Source: Limnoperna fortunei (Eukaryota; Mollusca; Bivalvia; Mytilida; Modiolidae). Taken from it: 64,000 bases of DNA. The DNA lies in assembly GCA_944474755.1 (NCBI GenBank), contig OX104117.1, forward strand, positions 65,773,522-65,837,521, read 5' to 3'. Numbering within the stretch: the first letter of the stretch is position 1; each line of letters opens with the position of its first letter. The notes beneath the pieces were generated by a model. That model had not been told where the DNA came from and searched no databases. It saw only the letters and a list, made by a program, of their open reading frames with translations. Shown piece by piece: positions 53,601 to 59,249 of the stretch. The position numbers and the translations under genes were made by a program.

Positions 53601-53677
53601 TCGCCTTCATCTTTGTACACTTTCACTTCGTCATTTGAAAAAAAGTCTTCTGAGCCGCCAGAGTTCACATGCGGCAT
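2276..53677 (-). CDS. TCF/LEF (pan-like): TCF/LEF (pangolin-type) HMG-box transcription factor, 11 coding exons
   Basis: Nuclear effector of canonical Wnt signalling: family members bind CCTTTGATC-type sites, recruit beta-catenin for activation and Groucho/TLE for repression. Coding exons, in transcript order, are 53677-53534, 53405-53342, 34809-34724, 13118-13004, 10712-10625, 9361-9167, 7320-7149 (or the alternative 7093-6928), 5990-5825, 5382-5311, 5067-4995 and 2648-2276. All have AG acceptors and GT donors. Lengths sum to 1548 nt, an exact multiple of 3, giving 515 aa with half-exon A or 513 with B. Residues 1-48 are the beta-catenin-binding region, about 70-231 a Pro/Gly/Ser-rich linker, about 249-325 the HMG box, 329-335 a basic NLS, and 375-400 the C-clamp with Cys375, 388, 391 and 397. 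Family assignment is very secure. Exons between exons 2 and 4 could be missing from this model, because the vertebrate linker is longer. UTR limits are not visible. Confidence 0.93.
3864..4120. repeat. Pair of ~90-bp foldback elements with shared terminal inverted repeats
   Basis: Segment 3864-3958 starts TAACCCTGCCACCCC and ends GGGGTGAAAGGGTTA. Segment 4039-4120 starts TTAAACCCTTTCACCCCC and ends GGGGATGAAAGGGTTAT. Each can fold on itself and the termini resemble each other, as in very small MITEs. No clear target duplications were seen. Confidence 0.5.
4472..4532 (-). CDS. Candidate alternative exon 10b (61 nt) that would break the C-clamp
   Basis: A good acceptor (TTATCTCTTTTCAG) is followed by 61 nt open in the frame set by exon 10: [20 protein letters not shown], then a GTACAA donor. 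Spliced on to exon 11 it shifts frame, giving [11 protein letters not shown] and a stop, so RKKKC with the fourth C-clamp cysteine and the whole acidic/Ser tail are lost. If the donor is not used, the frame stops two codons later (VQ, TAA), making it a terminal exon. Coding potential rests only on the open frame and splice signals; no homologue is recognised. Not counted in the 515-residue model. Confidence 0.5.
4995..5067 (-). CDS. TCF exon 10: first part of C-clamp (three of four cysteines)
   Basis: 73 nt, acceptor TCTGGCTTACAG, donor GTATGT. Encodes [20 protein letters not shown] followed by KPCR. This is the C-clamp signature KKCRA.YG.....WCKPCR: Cys375, Cys388 and Cys391 are here, and the fourth comes from exon 11. 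In the family the C-clamp is a secondary DNA-binding domain that reads a GC-rich helper site beside the HMG site. Phase 1 in, phase 2 out (CG of split Arg392). Confidence 0.92.
5311..5382 (-). CDS. TCF exon 9: 72-nt symmetric cassette between HMG box and C-clamp
   Basis: Acceptor TTTTTCAAATTTAG, donor GTAAGT. Encodes [20 protein letters not shown] then SSQ. Phase 1 in and phase 1 out, so skipping it keeps the frame; exon 8 can join exon 10 directly. No domain recognised. Vertebrate TCF7 and TCF7L2 also use variable exons at this place, so tissue-specific inclusion is plausible. It changes the distance between the HMG box and the C-clamp by 24 residues. Confidence 0.85.
5825..5990 (-). CDS. 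TCF exon 8: second half of HMG box and basic NLS
   Basis: 166 nt, acceptor CTATGTTTCAG, donor GTATGA. Encodes [20 protein letters not shown] and [20 protein letters not shown], then [15 protein letters not shown]. Helix 3 of the HMG box ([25 protein letters not shown]) is essentially the family consensus. KKKRKKK is the nuclear-localisation and DNA-bending tail. Four residues, AVHT, sit between DNY and the basic run, unlike vertebrate DNYGKKKKRKR. Phase 0 in, phase 1 out. Confidence 0.94.
6928..7093 (-). CDS. TCF exon 7B: alternative first half of HMG box
   Basis: 166 nt, acceptor CTTCCTTTACTAG, donor GTAAGC. Reads [33 protein letters not shown] and [20 protein letters not shown] plus RK. 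Clearly a tandem duplicate of exon 7A with the same phases and two fewer codons. Within the box it differs at six positions: H to Y, I to V, Q to E, S to Q, K to R and A to K. No stop or frameshift. Synonymous differences are abundant, so the pair is old and both copies look selected. An alternative DNA-binding isoform is the straightforward reading. Confidence 0.88.
7149..7320 (-). CDS. TCF exon 7A: first half of HMG box, canonical version
   Basis: 172 nt, acceptor TATCTTCATTAG, donor GTAAGC. Translates as [35 protein letters not shown] and [20 protein letters not shown] plus RK. Contains the HMG helix 1 and early helix 2 residues that contact the minor groove; the sequence is near identical to vertebrate TCF ([35 protein letters not shown]). 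Phase 2 in, phase 0 out. Joins to exon 8, which starts WHAL. It is one of a tandem pair with exon 7B, which lies only 55 nt downstream. Confidence 0.93.
7321..9166 (-). other. Intron 6, upstream of the alternative HMG exons
   Basis: 1.85-kb AT-rich intron with no recognisable element. The open frames at 7686-7973 (+) and 8404-8664 (-) have no domain and look like chance frames. It would have to hold any competing regulatory sequences that choose exon 7A or 7B; none can be named from sequence alone. Confidence 0.8.
9167..9361 (-). CDS. TCF exon 6: linker up to the KQEP motif, residues 166-231
   Basis: 195 nt, acceptor CCTCTTTTGCAG, donor GTAACG. It encodes a Ser/Pro/Gly-rich stretch ending in [20 protein letters not shown] and KQEPQDNH. 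The HPALV..G.KQE ending corresponds to vertebrate HPAIVTPTVKQE, the last conserved piece before the HMG-box exon. Phase 2 in, phase 2 out (AG of a split arginine). Both alternative HMG half-exons begin with a single G that completes this codon, so either can follow. Confidence 0.9.
9362..10624 (-). other. Intron 5
   Basis: 1.26-kb AT-rich intron between two linker exons. No repeat or RNA gene is seen. The short open frames in it (for example 9809-10060 +) have no recognisable features. Confidence 0.8.
10625..10712 (-). CDS. TCF exon 5: Pro/Tyr-rich linker, residues 137-165 plus split Trp166
   Basis: 88 nt between acceptor ATTATATTTTAG and donor GTAAGT. Reads [19 protein letters not shown] then [10 protein letters not shown]. 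Phase 1 in, phase 2 out. It aligns with the vertebrate IPRPPHP...SPYYPLSPG segment just downstream of the DPKTG motif. Low-complexity proline-rich sequence of the repressor-interaction region; in the family this linker contacts Groucho/TLE, but no precise Groucho motif is visible here. Confidence 0.88.
10713..13003 (-). other. Intron 4, containing the 77-bp exon-derived array
   Basis: 2.3-kb intron. Its exon-4-proximal third (12211-13003) is a minisatellite made of exon-4-end copies. The remaining part, 10713-12210, is plain AT-rich sequence with nothing recognisable. Confidence 0.8.
12211..13060 (-). repeat. 77-bp minisatellite, 11 copies, seeded by exon 4 end plus splice donor
   Basis: Eleven head-to-tail 77-bp units in 850 bp. 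On the transcript strand each unit is the last ~56 nt of exon 4 (coding [18 protein letters not shown]) plus ~21 nt of intron including the donor. The copy nearest the acceptor is the real exon end. Nine units keep GGTAAGT; two (donors near 12691 and 12844) have GATAAGT. A two-unit (154-bp) higher-order step is visible. 77 is not a multiple of 3, so reading through one unit shifts the frame. Confidence 0.95.
13004..13118 (-). CDS. TCF exon 4: linker with NEHF motif, residues 99-136 plus split Gly137
   Basis: 115 nt, acceptor ATTTTTATTTACAG, donor GTAAGT at 13003. It encodes [19 protein letters not shown] followed by [20 protein letters not shown]. This is recognisably the vertebrate segment containing YSNEHFTPGNPPPHLP...VDPKTG, so it is conserved exon sequence. 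Phase 0 in, phase 1 out. The last ~56 nt plus ~21 nt of intron form the 77-bp unit repeated ten further times downstream (12211-12994), so ten decoy exon ends follow the true one. The donor nearest the acceptor is assumed here. Confidence 0.88.
13905..14165 (-). mobile_element. tRNA-derived SINE copy (minus orientation)
   Basis: Shares with 30147-30400 (opposite strand), 29815-29998 and 63510-63725 a body containing GGAGTACCCAGAGAAAACC and GGAAAACTGGCAATCCTTGT, followed by a head with ACTAAGGTTGTGGATTAGAG on the minus strand. The head resembles a tRNA B-box region. The shared body across four dispersed copies shows it is an interspersed repeat, not a gene. Confidence 0.65.
16466..16515. repeat. 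Short inverted repeat (13-bp perfect stem)
   Basis: TGTGGCTAATTAA and its exact reverse complement TTAATTAGCCACA are separated by a few bases, giving a small AT-rich hairpin. Function unknown; probably a relic of a foldback element. Confidence 0.45.
19307..19480 (-). CDS. Candidate internal first exon giving a TCF lacking the beta-catenin domain
   Basis: An ATG at 19480, with an in-frame TGA nine nt upstream, opens 58 codons beginning [20 protein letters not shown] and ending CAFADVA at a strong GTGAGT donor, phase 0. Exon 4 at 13118 starts in phase 0, so a transcript initiated here would give 58 novel residues joined to residue 99 onward (475 aa). The stretch is much more GC-rich than its surroundings. 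Vertebrate TCF7 and LEF1 make dominant-negative forms from internal promoters in just this way. No sequence homology to those exons is visible, and no core promoter was identified, so this is inference from frame, donor and composition. Confidence 0.45.
20243..20315. repeat. ~70-nt long-stem hairpin
   Basis: AAGCTCCCCCTTTTTGTTA on the left pairs with TAACAAAAAGGGAGGAGCTT on the right. The inner segment (GTTGCT/AGCGAC) continues the stem around a loop near TTAAAGCTTCAC. The stem is long with few mismatches, similar in size to a microRNA precursor, but foldback transposons give the same picture. No strand can be preferred. Confidence 0.45.
20471..20487. repeat. 17-base poly-G run next to a poly-T run
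   Basis: An uninterrupted run of 17 G follows a T-rich stretch and GGAGT. Unusual in this AT-rich window and likely length-polymorphic or assembly-sensitive. On the minus strand it is poly-C followed by poly-A. Confidence 0.8.
20540..21018. mobile_element. ~480-bp foldback MITE with ~85-bp terminal inverted repeats
   Basis: 20540-20626 and 20932-21018 are inverted copies with only a few mismatches; both arms contain GTCCACGAACCCCTGACAAA and CTTAGCTAGGAAATTCC. Outer ends read CATCATCCTCACAA and TTGTGAGGATGACG. Inside is a further perfect 13-bp hairpin (TTGATTGGCTACA / TGTAGCCAATCAA, about 20638-20674). No transposase. A non-autonomous DNA transposon is the likely identity; no family was assigned and target duplication is unclear. 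Confidence 0.75.
22588..23511. mobile_element. Repeat-core element: five ~160-bp units plus GGAC microsatellite (pearl/HINE type)
   Basis: Five head-to-tail units of ~160 bp start near 22650, 22810, 22970, 23130 and 23290, each with CGTGGACTGTGACCTTGAAA and a CCGGAAAC end. A (GGAC)n-like tract at 23432-23480 follows, and the element ends AGCGGGGGT, the inverse of ACCCCCGCT near its start. From memory, this is the architecture of the bivalve pearl/CvE/MgE elements, interpreted as non-autonomous Helitrons. No coding capacity. Confidence 0.75.
26113..26305 (+). repeat. Left ~190-bp direct repeat flanking the 26.3-28.6 kb element
   Basis: Starts AACATGTATTCTCCTCTTTA and matches 28590-28772 at about nine positions in ten, including AAAAAATGTGTCTAAATCAC. 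The two copies directly bracket the repeat-core element. Too long for a target-site duplication; a pre-existing tandem duplication or a recombination product is more likely. Confidence 0.85.
26313..28587 (-). mobile_element. Repeat-core element: ~13 units of ~167 bp, Helitron-like ends
   Basis: About thirteen head-to-tail ~165-168-bp units containing AAGTCCTGCGGTAGCGGCCA and AAACTTTATAGAGGACCATC. A GCC/GAC-rich microsatellite follows at 28500-28545. Inverted termini GCTCACCTGA (26334-26343) and TCAGGTGAGC (28577-28586). Beyond the left terminus lies the perfect palindrome AGGCTCTTAAGAGCCT (26313-26328), followed on the minus strand by CTGG. A hairpin then CTRR fits a Helitron 3' end, so the element probably reads on the minus strand. 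The short frames inside are repeat artefacts. Confidence 0.75.
28590..28772 (+). repeat. Right ~185-bp direct repeat flanking the repeat-core element
   Basis: Second copy of the flank at 26113-26305, beginning immediately after the element's GAGCTAAAAAAAA end. The two copies differ by scattered substitutions (for example AGCTCTTAAATGACGCG versus AGCCCTTAAATGACGTG), so the duplication is not brand new. Confidence 0.85.
29815..29998 (-). mobile_element. SINE copy (minus orientation) with GTTT-rich tail
   Basis: Begins with a (TTTG)n tail, then AGCAATTTTTCAGCTATA, GCCAGAGTACCTGAAGAACA and GTAGGAAAACTGGCTATCCT. This is the same body as the copies near 13.9, 30.2 and 63.6 kb. The head is cut short relative to the copy at 30.15 kb. 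Confidence 0.65.
30147..30400 (+). mobile_element. tRNA-derived SINE copy, most complete, plus orientation
   Basis: The head has AAGTGGTTAAGGCAGTTAG (A-box-like) and AAGGTTGTGGGGACGAGTC (B-box-like), spaced as in a tRNA-derived pol III promoter. The body has TTTCCTACCCAAGTTTGGGG and the tail GCTGATAGTAGTGTTAAACA followed by an A-rich end. Not a functional tRNA gene: no cloverleaf can be closed by eye. Confidence 0.7.
30415..30720 (+). repeat. Degenerate ~30-bp tandem repeats
   Basis: Loosely repeated phrase of the type AGATAGATATAAAACCCCAC with CTCTAACACA, about ten diverged copies. Related phrases also occur near 29160-29230. Old, decayed minisatellite; no function seen. Confidence 0.5.
31588..34756 (-). 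repeat. 45/46-bp minisatellite, ~70 copies, seeded by exon 3 end plus splice donor
   Basis: About 3.2 kb of head-to-tail units. On the transcript strand each is the last ~40 nt of exon 3 ([10 protein letters not shown]) followed by GTAAGTAATG or GTAAATAATG. The array runs without a break into exon 3 itself (34809-34724). Main variants are a 45-bp form with GTAAGTAATG and ATATCC, a 46-bp form with GTAAATAATG and CCTCATCC, a form with GAACGGTTCTTCTGG, and shortened units lacking ~6 bp. Runs of the 45-bp form stay open as 15-residue repeats, but the first downstream copy is 46 bp and shifts the frame. Confidence 0.96.
34724..34809 (-). CDS. TCF exon 3: Pro/Tyr-rich linker, residues 70-98
   Basis: Acceptor TGTGTTTTCAG, then 86 nt giving [18 protein letters not shown] and [10 protein letters not shown], donor GTAAGT at 34723. 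The PPYSNGSPG part aligns by eye with the conserved PYLPNGSLSP-like stretch of vertebrate TCF7L2, so this is ancestral exon sequence. Phase 1 in, phase 0 out, so it joins directly to exon 4. Its last ~40 nt and its splice donor are the seed of the roughly 70-copy 45/46-bp array lying immediately downstream in the transcript (lower coordinates). Which of the many near-identical donors is actually used cannot be told from sequence. Confidence 0.85.
34920..35470 (+). repeat. Degenerate ~50-bp repeats resembling the SINE tail
   Basis: Repeated phrase of the type TTTGAGCAATTTTCAGCTAT, then CATTTGTTTAATG, occurring some eight to ten times with divergence. The same AGCAATTTTTCAGCTATA phrase is in the tail half of the SINE copies near 29.85 and 63.55 kb, so the array appears to have expanded from a SINE tail. 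Confidence 0.6.
37545..38542 (+). repeat. ~53-bp satellite, left block (diverged towards its left end)
   Basis: Units contain AGTAACAACTGTCACAGATA and a CACTGTACAA-type phrase. Copies at 37.5-38.2 kb are strongly diverged, while those at 38.27-38.54 kb are nearly uniform. It continues after an insertion at 40.05 kb. Confidence 0.85.
39036..39398 (+). pseudogene. Merlin (ISXO2-like DDE) transposase, C-terminal fragment
   Basis: Open frame of 120 residues to a TAA. It starts at [18 protein letters not shown] and includes [18 protein letters not shown], then [20 protein letters not shown] and [20 protein letters not shown]. The YSDQW aspartate and the IE..W glutamate match the second and third catalytic residues of IS1016/ISXO2-like transposases (Merlin superfamily in animals). 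The part with the first aspartate and any N-terminal domain is missing: the upstream 38868-38948 frame ([16 protein letters not shown]) ends at a stop and is not joined. Dead copy or 3' exon remnant. Confidence 0.75.
39512..39627. repeat. Three tandem palindromes with AACAATACTGG / CCAGTATTGTT arms
   Basis: 39567-39602 is a perfect 36-bp palindrome (half-site AACAATACTGGAATAAAA). 39604-39627 is a perfect 24-bp palindrome, and about 39512-39547 an imperfect one with the same arms. All three share the same end sequence, so they are related modules rather than chance palindromes. Confidence 0.85.
39900..40005. repeat. GC-rich hairpin block
   Basis: About 100 bp of very high GC in an AT-rich window. 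It contains GGGGGGCTTCGCCCCCC (7-bp stem, TTCG loop) and a second pairable block GGGGGCCTTAGGCGGCCCCC. Composition and structure mark it as foreign to its surroundings and part of the inserted element. Confidence 0.8.
40050..40866 (+). repeat. ~53-bp satellite, right block (homogeneous)
   Basis: About sixteen head-to-tail units with CTACTGTACAAGATATAACA and CAACTGTGACAGATACCTCT, nearly identical to one another. Same family and orientation as the left block. Short minus-strand open frames in it are periodic artefacts. Confidence 0.92.
41219..41333 (+). repeat. ~25-bp tandem repeat, about five copies
   Basis: Repeated TTTTCCTGGAGGAATGTCTT with AAATA; units alternate between TTTTCCTGG and TTTTCTGG forms. 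Confidence 0.85.
46435..46487 (-). other. Weak candidate alternative TCF exon (53 nt)
   Basis: Minus-strand acceptor TTTACCAG and donor GTGAGG bracket 53 nt of relatively GC-rich sequence. Entered from exon 2 (phase 1) it reads [18 protein letters not shown] and leaves in phase 0, compatible with exon 4 but not exon 3. No homology seen. Confidence 0.15.
49748..50041 (+). repeat. ~37-bp tandem repeat, about eight copies
   Basis: Repeated GAAACAGAACAAAAATCCAC with AAGGATGATCCACAAGT. The minus-strand open frame it creates (49802-50101) is repetitive and not credible as a gene. Confidence 0.85.
50796..50970 (+). repeat. ~38-bp tandem repeat, about five copies
   Basis: Units contain GGCTCACAATGAGCGTTTTA followed by CTTGATATTTTGTA; the last copies are diverged (CGTATT, CATATT). 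Confidence 0.85.
53311..53319 (-). promoter_or_regulatory. Exact TCF-type site (CCTTTGATC) in intron 2
   Basis: GATCAAAGG on the plus strand, 23 bp downstream of exon 2's end in the transcript. Matches the family's HMG-box consensus exactly. Function is inference. Confidence 0.4.
53342..53405 (-). CDS. TCF exon 2: short hydrophilic linker (residues 49-69 plus split Gly70)
   Basis: 64 nt between an acceptor (TTTTTATTACAG) and a strong GTAAGA donor. It translates as [21 protein letters not shown] with a split glycine, phase 0 in and phase 1 out. Only a 128-nt intron separates it from exon 1, whereas the intron after it is 18.5 kb. No recognisable domain; a flexible Gly/Asn/Asp-rich spacer. The call rests on splice signals, reading-frame continuity with exons 1 and 3, and position. 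Confidence 0.82.
53478..53486 (-). promoter_or_regulatory. Exact TCF-type site (CCTTTGATC) in intron 1
   Basis: GATCAAAGG on the plus strand inside the 128-nt first intron, about 190 bp from the start codon. Part of the cluster around the TCF gene's own 5' end. Confidence 0.4.
53534..53677 (-). CDS. TCF exon 1: beta-catenin-binding N-terminus (residues 1-48)
   Basis: Begins [13 protein letters not shown], with [15 protein letters not shown] following. This matches the family N-terminal signature (acidic NDE, then a KDEGE run) that lies along the beta-catenin armadillo groove; Asp16 sits where the key vertebrate aspartate is. The exon ends after ETEE at a GTTCGT donor, phase 0. The ATG at 53677 is chosen because the family motif starts there. 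The last acidic stretch, [18 protein letters not shown], parallels the vertebrate exon-1 end. This exon would be absent from any transcript started at the internal candidate first exon near 19480. Confidence 0.92.
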
Positions 53678-54103
53678 TGTCATTTCACCAAAAACCTAAA
53701 TAAATCCCACTCTTTTTTGTGCCACTATCTCCCATACACGTTTGGTTTCCGCCATGAATAACTTGTGAAGACATTCAGATGGGAAAGTACCCAATTGGCA
53801 ACGAGCACTTTACTATTTGACCAATCAAATACGAGCTTACAAAATAGGTTCGGTATATTTGAGGCTACCATAAGGAATGTCATCAGAATAAACTTCACAA
53901 TTTAAACAATAAAATCTATTATTCCTCATAAATTTTTAACAGAAATTGTATTGCATAAAATCAACGTTTTTTTAAACTATATCATAAAATGAAACAGAAC
54001 TTATCATAATACGAAATAACAGAATTAGAAGATAAAATAGTGACATTATTTACATTTGTAATTTGATTTTAAATATCAGAGGAGTTTGCCCCTAGGTACC
54101 TTC

Positions 54104-54112
54104 CCTTTGATG
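54104..54112 (+). promoter_or_regulatory. TCF-type site variant (CCTTTGATG) upstream of TCF
   Basis: About 430 bp upstream of the start codon; one base from CCTTTGATC, and G is tolerated at the last position by family members. Confidence 0.3.
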
Positions 54113-54489
54113 TTTAAGCACTACAGTTGAAGTAAATGCGTGCAAGTGCAATGAAAAAATGATGTGTGCTTCTTATTCGTTTTCCAGTGTGATTTGATTA
54201 CTGAAATAATTGATTTTGATGTGATATGCAAATAAACTGGACTTATATTATGAAAATACCCTTCTTTATATTATTTAAACCTTCACCAATGTACGTTTAA
54301 AGCGGTTTCCTGTTTAGTAGTAAATCATTTTCGATTGATAATTAATTATCATAATTTAAATTAATTTATTATTAAATCATTTCCAAACAGTTGTACAAGA
54401 GTACTATTTTTGAGACCAACGTTTTAAATTTCAAAATGATAATGCATTCTTTTTGTGCGTCTTAACATATATAATGTTTTAACAGAGAA

Positions 54490-54498
54490 CCTTTGATC
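54490..54498 (+). promoter_or_regulatory. Exact TCF-type site (CCTTTGATC) upstream of TCF
   Basis: About 810 bp upstream of the start codon, context AGAACCTTTGATCTTGTG. Confidence 0.4.
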
Positions 54499-54711
54499 TT
54501 GTGTTTATCTCAAATCTCAATGATCCGATAGATGGGCTTGCACCCTAGAGGTCAAGTGTTTAGGGGGAGAAATTCATTGATTTGCTAAAATTATATCTTC
54601 AGTCTTGTATTTTTTGTGTATTAGTAATTATTTAAACAAAAGATATATCATTCTTAACCTGTGTTATATGAGAAATTGGAATTTTCCGTATTAAACTCCT
54701 TCCGTCAGTTT

Positions 54712-54720
54712 CCTTTGATC
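54712..54720 (+). promoter_or_regulatory. Exact TCF-type site (CCTTTGATC) followed by TTTGTCGGC
   Basis: About 1.0 kb upstream of the start codon. It is followed directly by TTTGTCGGCAAGCC, a GC-rich patch at about the distance where C-clamp helper sites are found next to HMG sites in the family. The helper match is only partial. Confidence 0.4.
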
Positions 54721-57700
54721 TTTGTCGGCAAGCCTTTGTGATACCTTATATGGCAGTTCAGACTGAACGGTTCAGTCTAGATTGTTTACACTCTATTTGC
54801 TTTATAACTATCGCCATCTAGTGGATGTGACACGGGAAATTGATACTTTTTCGTCACCCACGGTCAGTTAATTATGTGTATTGCAACATTTATTCTTTCT
54901 AATTTGTTGGTATAAACTACTCGACGCTGTAAACAGGTGTCATCTACACACCGACAATTCCATATAAAAATAGAAATAGGTAAACAAAAATCCGTTTTCT
55001 CAAAATTTTGTGAAAAAGAATTATGAGATATAGCATACATTTAATAGGGCATGTGCTTTACTGGCGAACATCAAGGATATCAATTTCTAAGTAATCTGGA
55101 AATGTTTATTCCACTGTTTACCAATGTCGTACTCTGAAATTGTTTTTTTCAAGGAAAACATGGTAAGATCCTATTAAATTTTCTGTATAAATATTGCTTT
55201 ACATAATAAATTTATAGATTAAAAATAAGACATAAATAATATATTAATTTTATTTTTTTTCTACAGCAAGGTCTTATTTTCTAATATTGTAAGATTATTT
55301 TTGCCAAAAACTTTAGAAGTCAAGACATCAATCTAGAAAAAATTCTTTTATTGTGGAGAATCAAAACAAAAAAAACTTATTAATAAATTTATCATTAAAT
55401 GTTTAGAGAATATGTATTCTATTTTGTTATTTTCTGAATTTTTAAGCATGGTTCAAATATTATTATATCAAATACAATAATTAAATATATATAGCCCATG
55501 ATGGTTGTGCTTTTGCAGCTGTTTAATTCAATGCCACAGTTCTGCTTGAAATTAAAATTCAGACTTATTTTATATTTCAACACAAGTACATTTTCAAAGA
55601 TTTTGTTTTTAGTGATGAAATATTATTACAAGTAAACTCGGAGCATATCAGTAAGAATTATTTTCTCTCTAAGGTTACAATTAGGTTGAAACTAAGCAAT
55701 ACAATTAATAATTAATATACACGTAAGTTAAATAAATAGTTTCTTCACACTGATAGTTTGCATTCCTGGAGTATTTTGTTGTCTCTTTTTGTTGTTTTTT
55801 AATTATTGGAACTAAAGTTTATGGTTTTTGCATTAAATTGAATGATGGATAAAATCTGTTTAATGCCAGTTTTTGAGTATATTTTTTAGCTATGTACCAT
55901 GGGTATTGATGGACACGTAACTGGTTTTAAACGATAGGGCGAGTCTATGTCTCGACAGAATTACATTTTACAACTACAGTCAAACATTCGCCTTAGAAAT
56001 TATGTATGATGACTTTTTTTATTATTATTTAGAACTCCATAGTATACTCGTGAGCATTAAGCAAGTTTTGTCTAGATTTTAGCGAATCACAATTGCTAGA
56101 TAAACTTCAAAGAGTTTAAAGATACCAGATATATAATTATTTGTCTCTGATTACATAGATGCATCCACACAAATGATTTTCATGCACCAAGCTCCACATA
56201 CAATCATCTAAGGGTATTATTATATCGTGTGTGTAAATCTAAAGCAAAAATTTATTTAAATCATTGCTTCAATATATAGTTTCATAAACAGTAAAAATGT
56301 AGAAAAAGATTAATACTCTTGTATACATTTATACAGCAAATACGGATTTCTTCGGATAAACATTACCCCAAAAGCTACATGCCCCTATATACAATTTTAT
56401 TCTCCAAGTTAATGGCAACATGTTTTGATGTTTCTTTAAAAATTAATACGTTGTCAATATCTAATCGATTATCGTACGACGGAAATCTGATCATATACGA
56501 ACAAGACGAAAACGAGAGAGATGAAAGGATTAAAAATCACACAACCATAATAATACTCCACGCCTTCATTGGAGTTATTGTTATTTATACACAAGACATT
56601 CAGTGAAAAATTTTATAATTTACTCTCTTTTTTTGCGGTTTATAACAAGGAAGTCAACTTACATGTAATGTGCATGACAACATATAAACACTATTTGTTA
56701 AACATTCTGAAATAATTAACATGTCTTGGAAAATATTGTATTAAACACCGAGTCTATTAGTCGCCTACTCTATAAAATGTTCTCCAAAGTTCTTAATACA
56801 TGAAGGCTACATTTAAATTTTGGAGCAAAAAGAAAATGGAACCAGAAACATTTACTAAATTACACAGAAAAGGACATTACTATACATTTAATACTTTCTA
56901 CTAGAAAATTAGCCTGTTGATCAACAGAAACGATATACAACACGAGACAGCTTCATGTAACAGAAACGACATAATACAGTTCCATGTTTGGATAAAAAAT
57001 ATTTCGAGCCTTTTTGCGGTTTAAAAATGGTCGAAATATTAAAATTTGCACTTGTATAAGTTTCAATTCTATGCAAATTGCTTTGAAAAGACATTTATAT
57101 TTCACAGAACAAATTGTGAGAAAAGTATCCCATGGCGTATGCTCTGGACATGACGATCTGGTTCCTGGTATGCTTAAACACGTTTTTTTTCTATATTTTG
57201 TATGGTATTTACATACAGTGGGCATTTATTTACCAGTTGATGTACAAAACAGACAGACTTGTATCATCCCATCATATGTAGTATATCTGGTCCGCCATGT
57301 ACTTGTCAGTCCATTATGGCTTTACCTGGTCCATTTCGGATTATCCAGTCCATTATGGGTTTTCTCGGTACGTTTTGGAATTTTGTCAGTTCATTATGAA
57401 TTCAAGATAGCAGATGAAATGTTTAAAAGTTCTCTATTTCGAATTTCCACCATTATAATATACCCGTTATGTTTCAAATAAAAGCGAGGCATTAAAAAAA
57501 TACAAAAATGAAAGACAACAAAAATTAATGACATTAATAAGCTGCAAGTTTAGATCACTTTTCAGATATTTTTGTTTTTTCTTCTAACTGGATAATAAAT
57601 TTATTTCGGTCCAGCATTGAGAAAGTTTTTTTTCACAATGGACTGGTAGGCTTTGCAAAATATGAATAAAATTGAAGATGAAATTCTTTCCTTTTTCATT

Positions 57701-59249
57701 GTCAAAAATATAAAGGTAGTCAAAGTACTTTCTAAAAATAAACACGCAACATATTAAGATATTTATAATCATGCACTTTTTTAAGAGGTCGATACGTTGT
57801 TATATGGACCTTGTATAATATAGTTGACAGAATTAAAAGTTTCTTTTATCCTTTTAATTGTTATATTACTTGTGAAAACCATATCTGAAACCAAATCCGT
57901 AACTACCATTTATGCAAGTGAGACAATTGCCTTACTTAAAATTTAGCCGTTTTTTATTTTATTTTCCAAGCAATTAAAATCGAAGTGTGAAGACCTGTGT
58001 TGTTTGCATCGAACATTTTTTATTTGATATCCGAGTCTTATTAGAAATAGCTGTCTTTCACCCATTTCTTAAAACATAAAATATATACAAGTATCCCAAG
58101 ATCTCCAGAAACACAACTCCAGACAGCTTGTTTTAAAGTTGTCCGGCTATATTGAAATGCAGAGAATGCGGGATTTTGCACAGAGCCCCTGTCGTAATTT
58201 TTCATAATTCATACTCAGTAAAAATACGCCTAGTTACGGCCTTGTAAACTGCATTTGCATCTGTTGTTATAACGGCCTGCGGATAACTTAACTGCCCTCT
58301 GAGAAGACTCGGGACATAACAGTGAACCTTGGGTAGTTATTAAAGACATTATATATATAACGAGTCCATTATAAAAATAACATGGTATGATAAGGAAACT
58401 ATTTTAAAATTTTCATTATAAATTCATCGCGACTGACAATATGTCTAGGATTTCTTTTATATTTGTTCTTGCATGTTGTTTGTATTCGTTCAGAGAATTG
58501 TAACGACATAAGAAAAGTTCATGTGACAAATGCAAGTTAATTCGTATACCTGGGTTCCACAATTTAAATTGGTCAATCAGATTTCAACTTTCAAAGCAAA
58601 ATAATTTATTACATTAAAAAATTTAAAATGAAACTTTACGGAAAGAAATGAGTTTGAATTTTATTAAAATAATGCATTTAAGTAAATACATGTGTATTTA
58701 ATTGTCCAGAATAATAGCCTGGTTCGAATATGTAGTGTTACAGTTTCTGAAATTCCTGCATTTAGTTACTGGGCCGAAATTTGGACATAATTTCGTTTCT
58801 AAACTAATACAATGTGACTGGCAATCCCAGTACAATAGAATCTCGTACAGAGCCAATGAACTTACATATGCCCGCCGAATACGTTTTTACAAGTTTAAGA
58901 TGTTAGTTTATGGCGATTCTATACGTAGACAATCAAACACACTTCGATCCATGGAGTCAACACTTTCTTTATCTGTTCATTGTCGTTCTACCATGAACTT
59001 TGTCACATGTTTTTTATAAGTTCAACGATTTTTAACTAATGATTCACTCTTTTGTTTATGGTCCACATCATTATGTGTGTCAGTTTAAAATTTAAAAAAA
59101 AATTAACATATCGTACGCTTATCGATAATTGATCCCAATACATGTATACAATAATTATATCATTTAATAAGATATTTTTAAGGTAGTATGAGAATCCACT
59201 GCCATCCAACGCTCATTCAGACTAATGGCATCGCTCCCTTCCAAGTCTA

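Larger units (their letters stand above)
53678..59184. other. Upstream region of the TCF gene
   Basis: 5.5 kb of AT-rich sequence containing the presumed promoter and TCF-type sites near 54.1-54.7 kb. No TATA-type core promoter can be assigned confidently. Open frames at 56319-56606 (+), 57014-57481 (+) and 58702-59019 (+) lack recognisable domains, splice context and compositional contrast, and are treated as chance. Confidence 0.6.

Noticed and set aside
57014..57481. 155-codon open frame on the plus strand
   Set aside because: Longest single frame in the window, but hydrophobic, low-complexity and without a recognisable domain; an overlapping minus-strand frame exists, and AT-rich DNA yields such frames by chance.
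58702..59019. 105-codon open frame on the plus strand
   Set aside because: Ends just before the 59.2-kb element; no domain, no compositional contrast with flanks.
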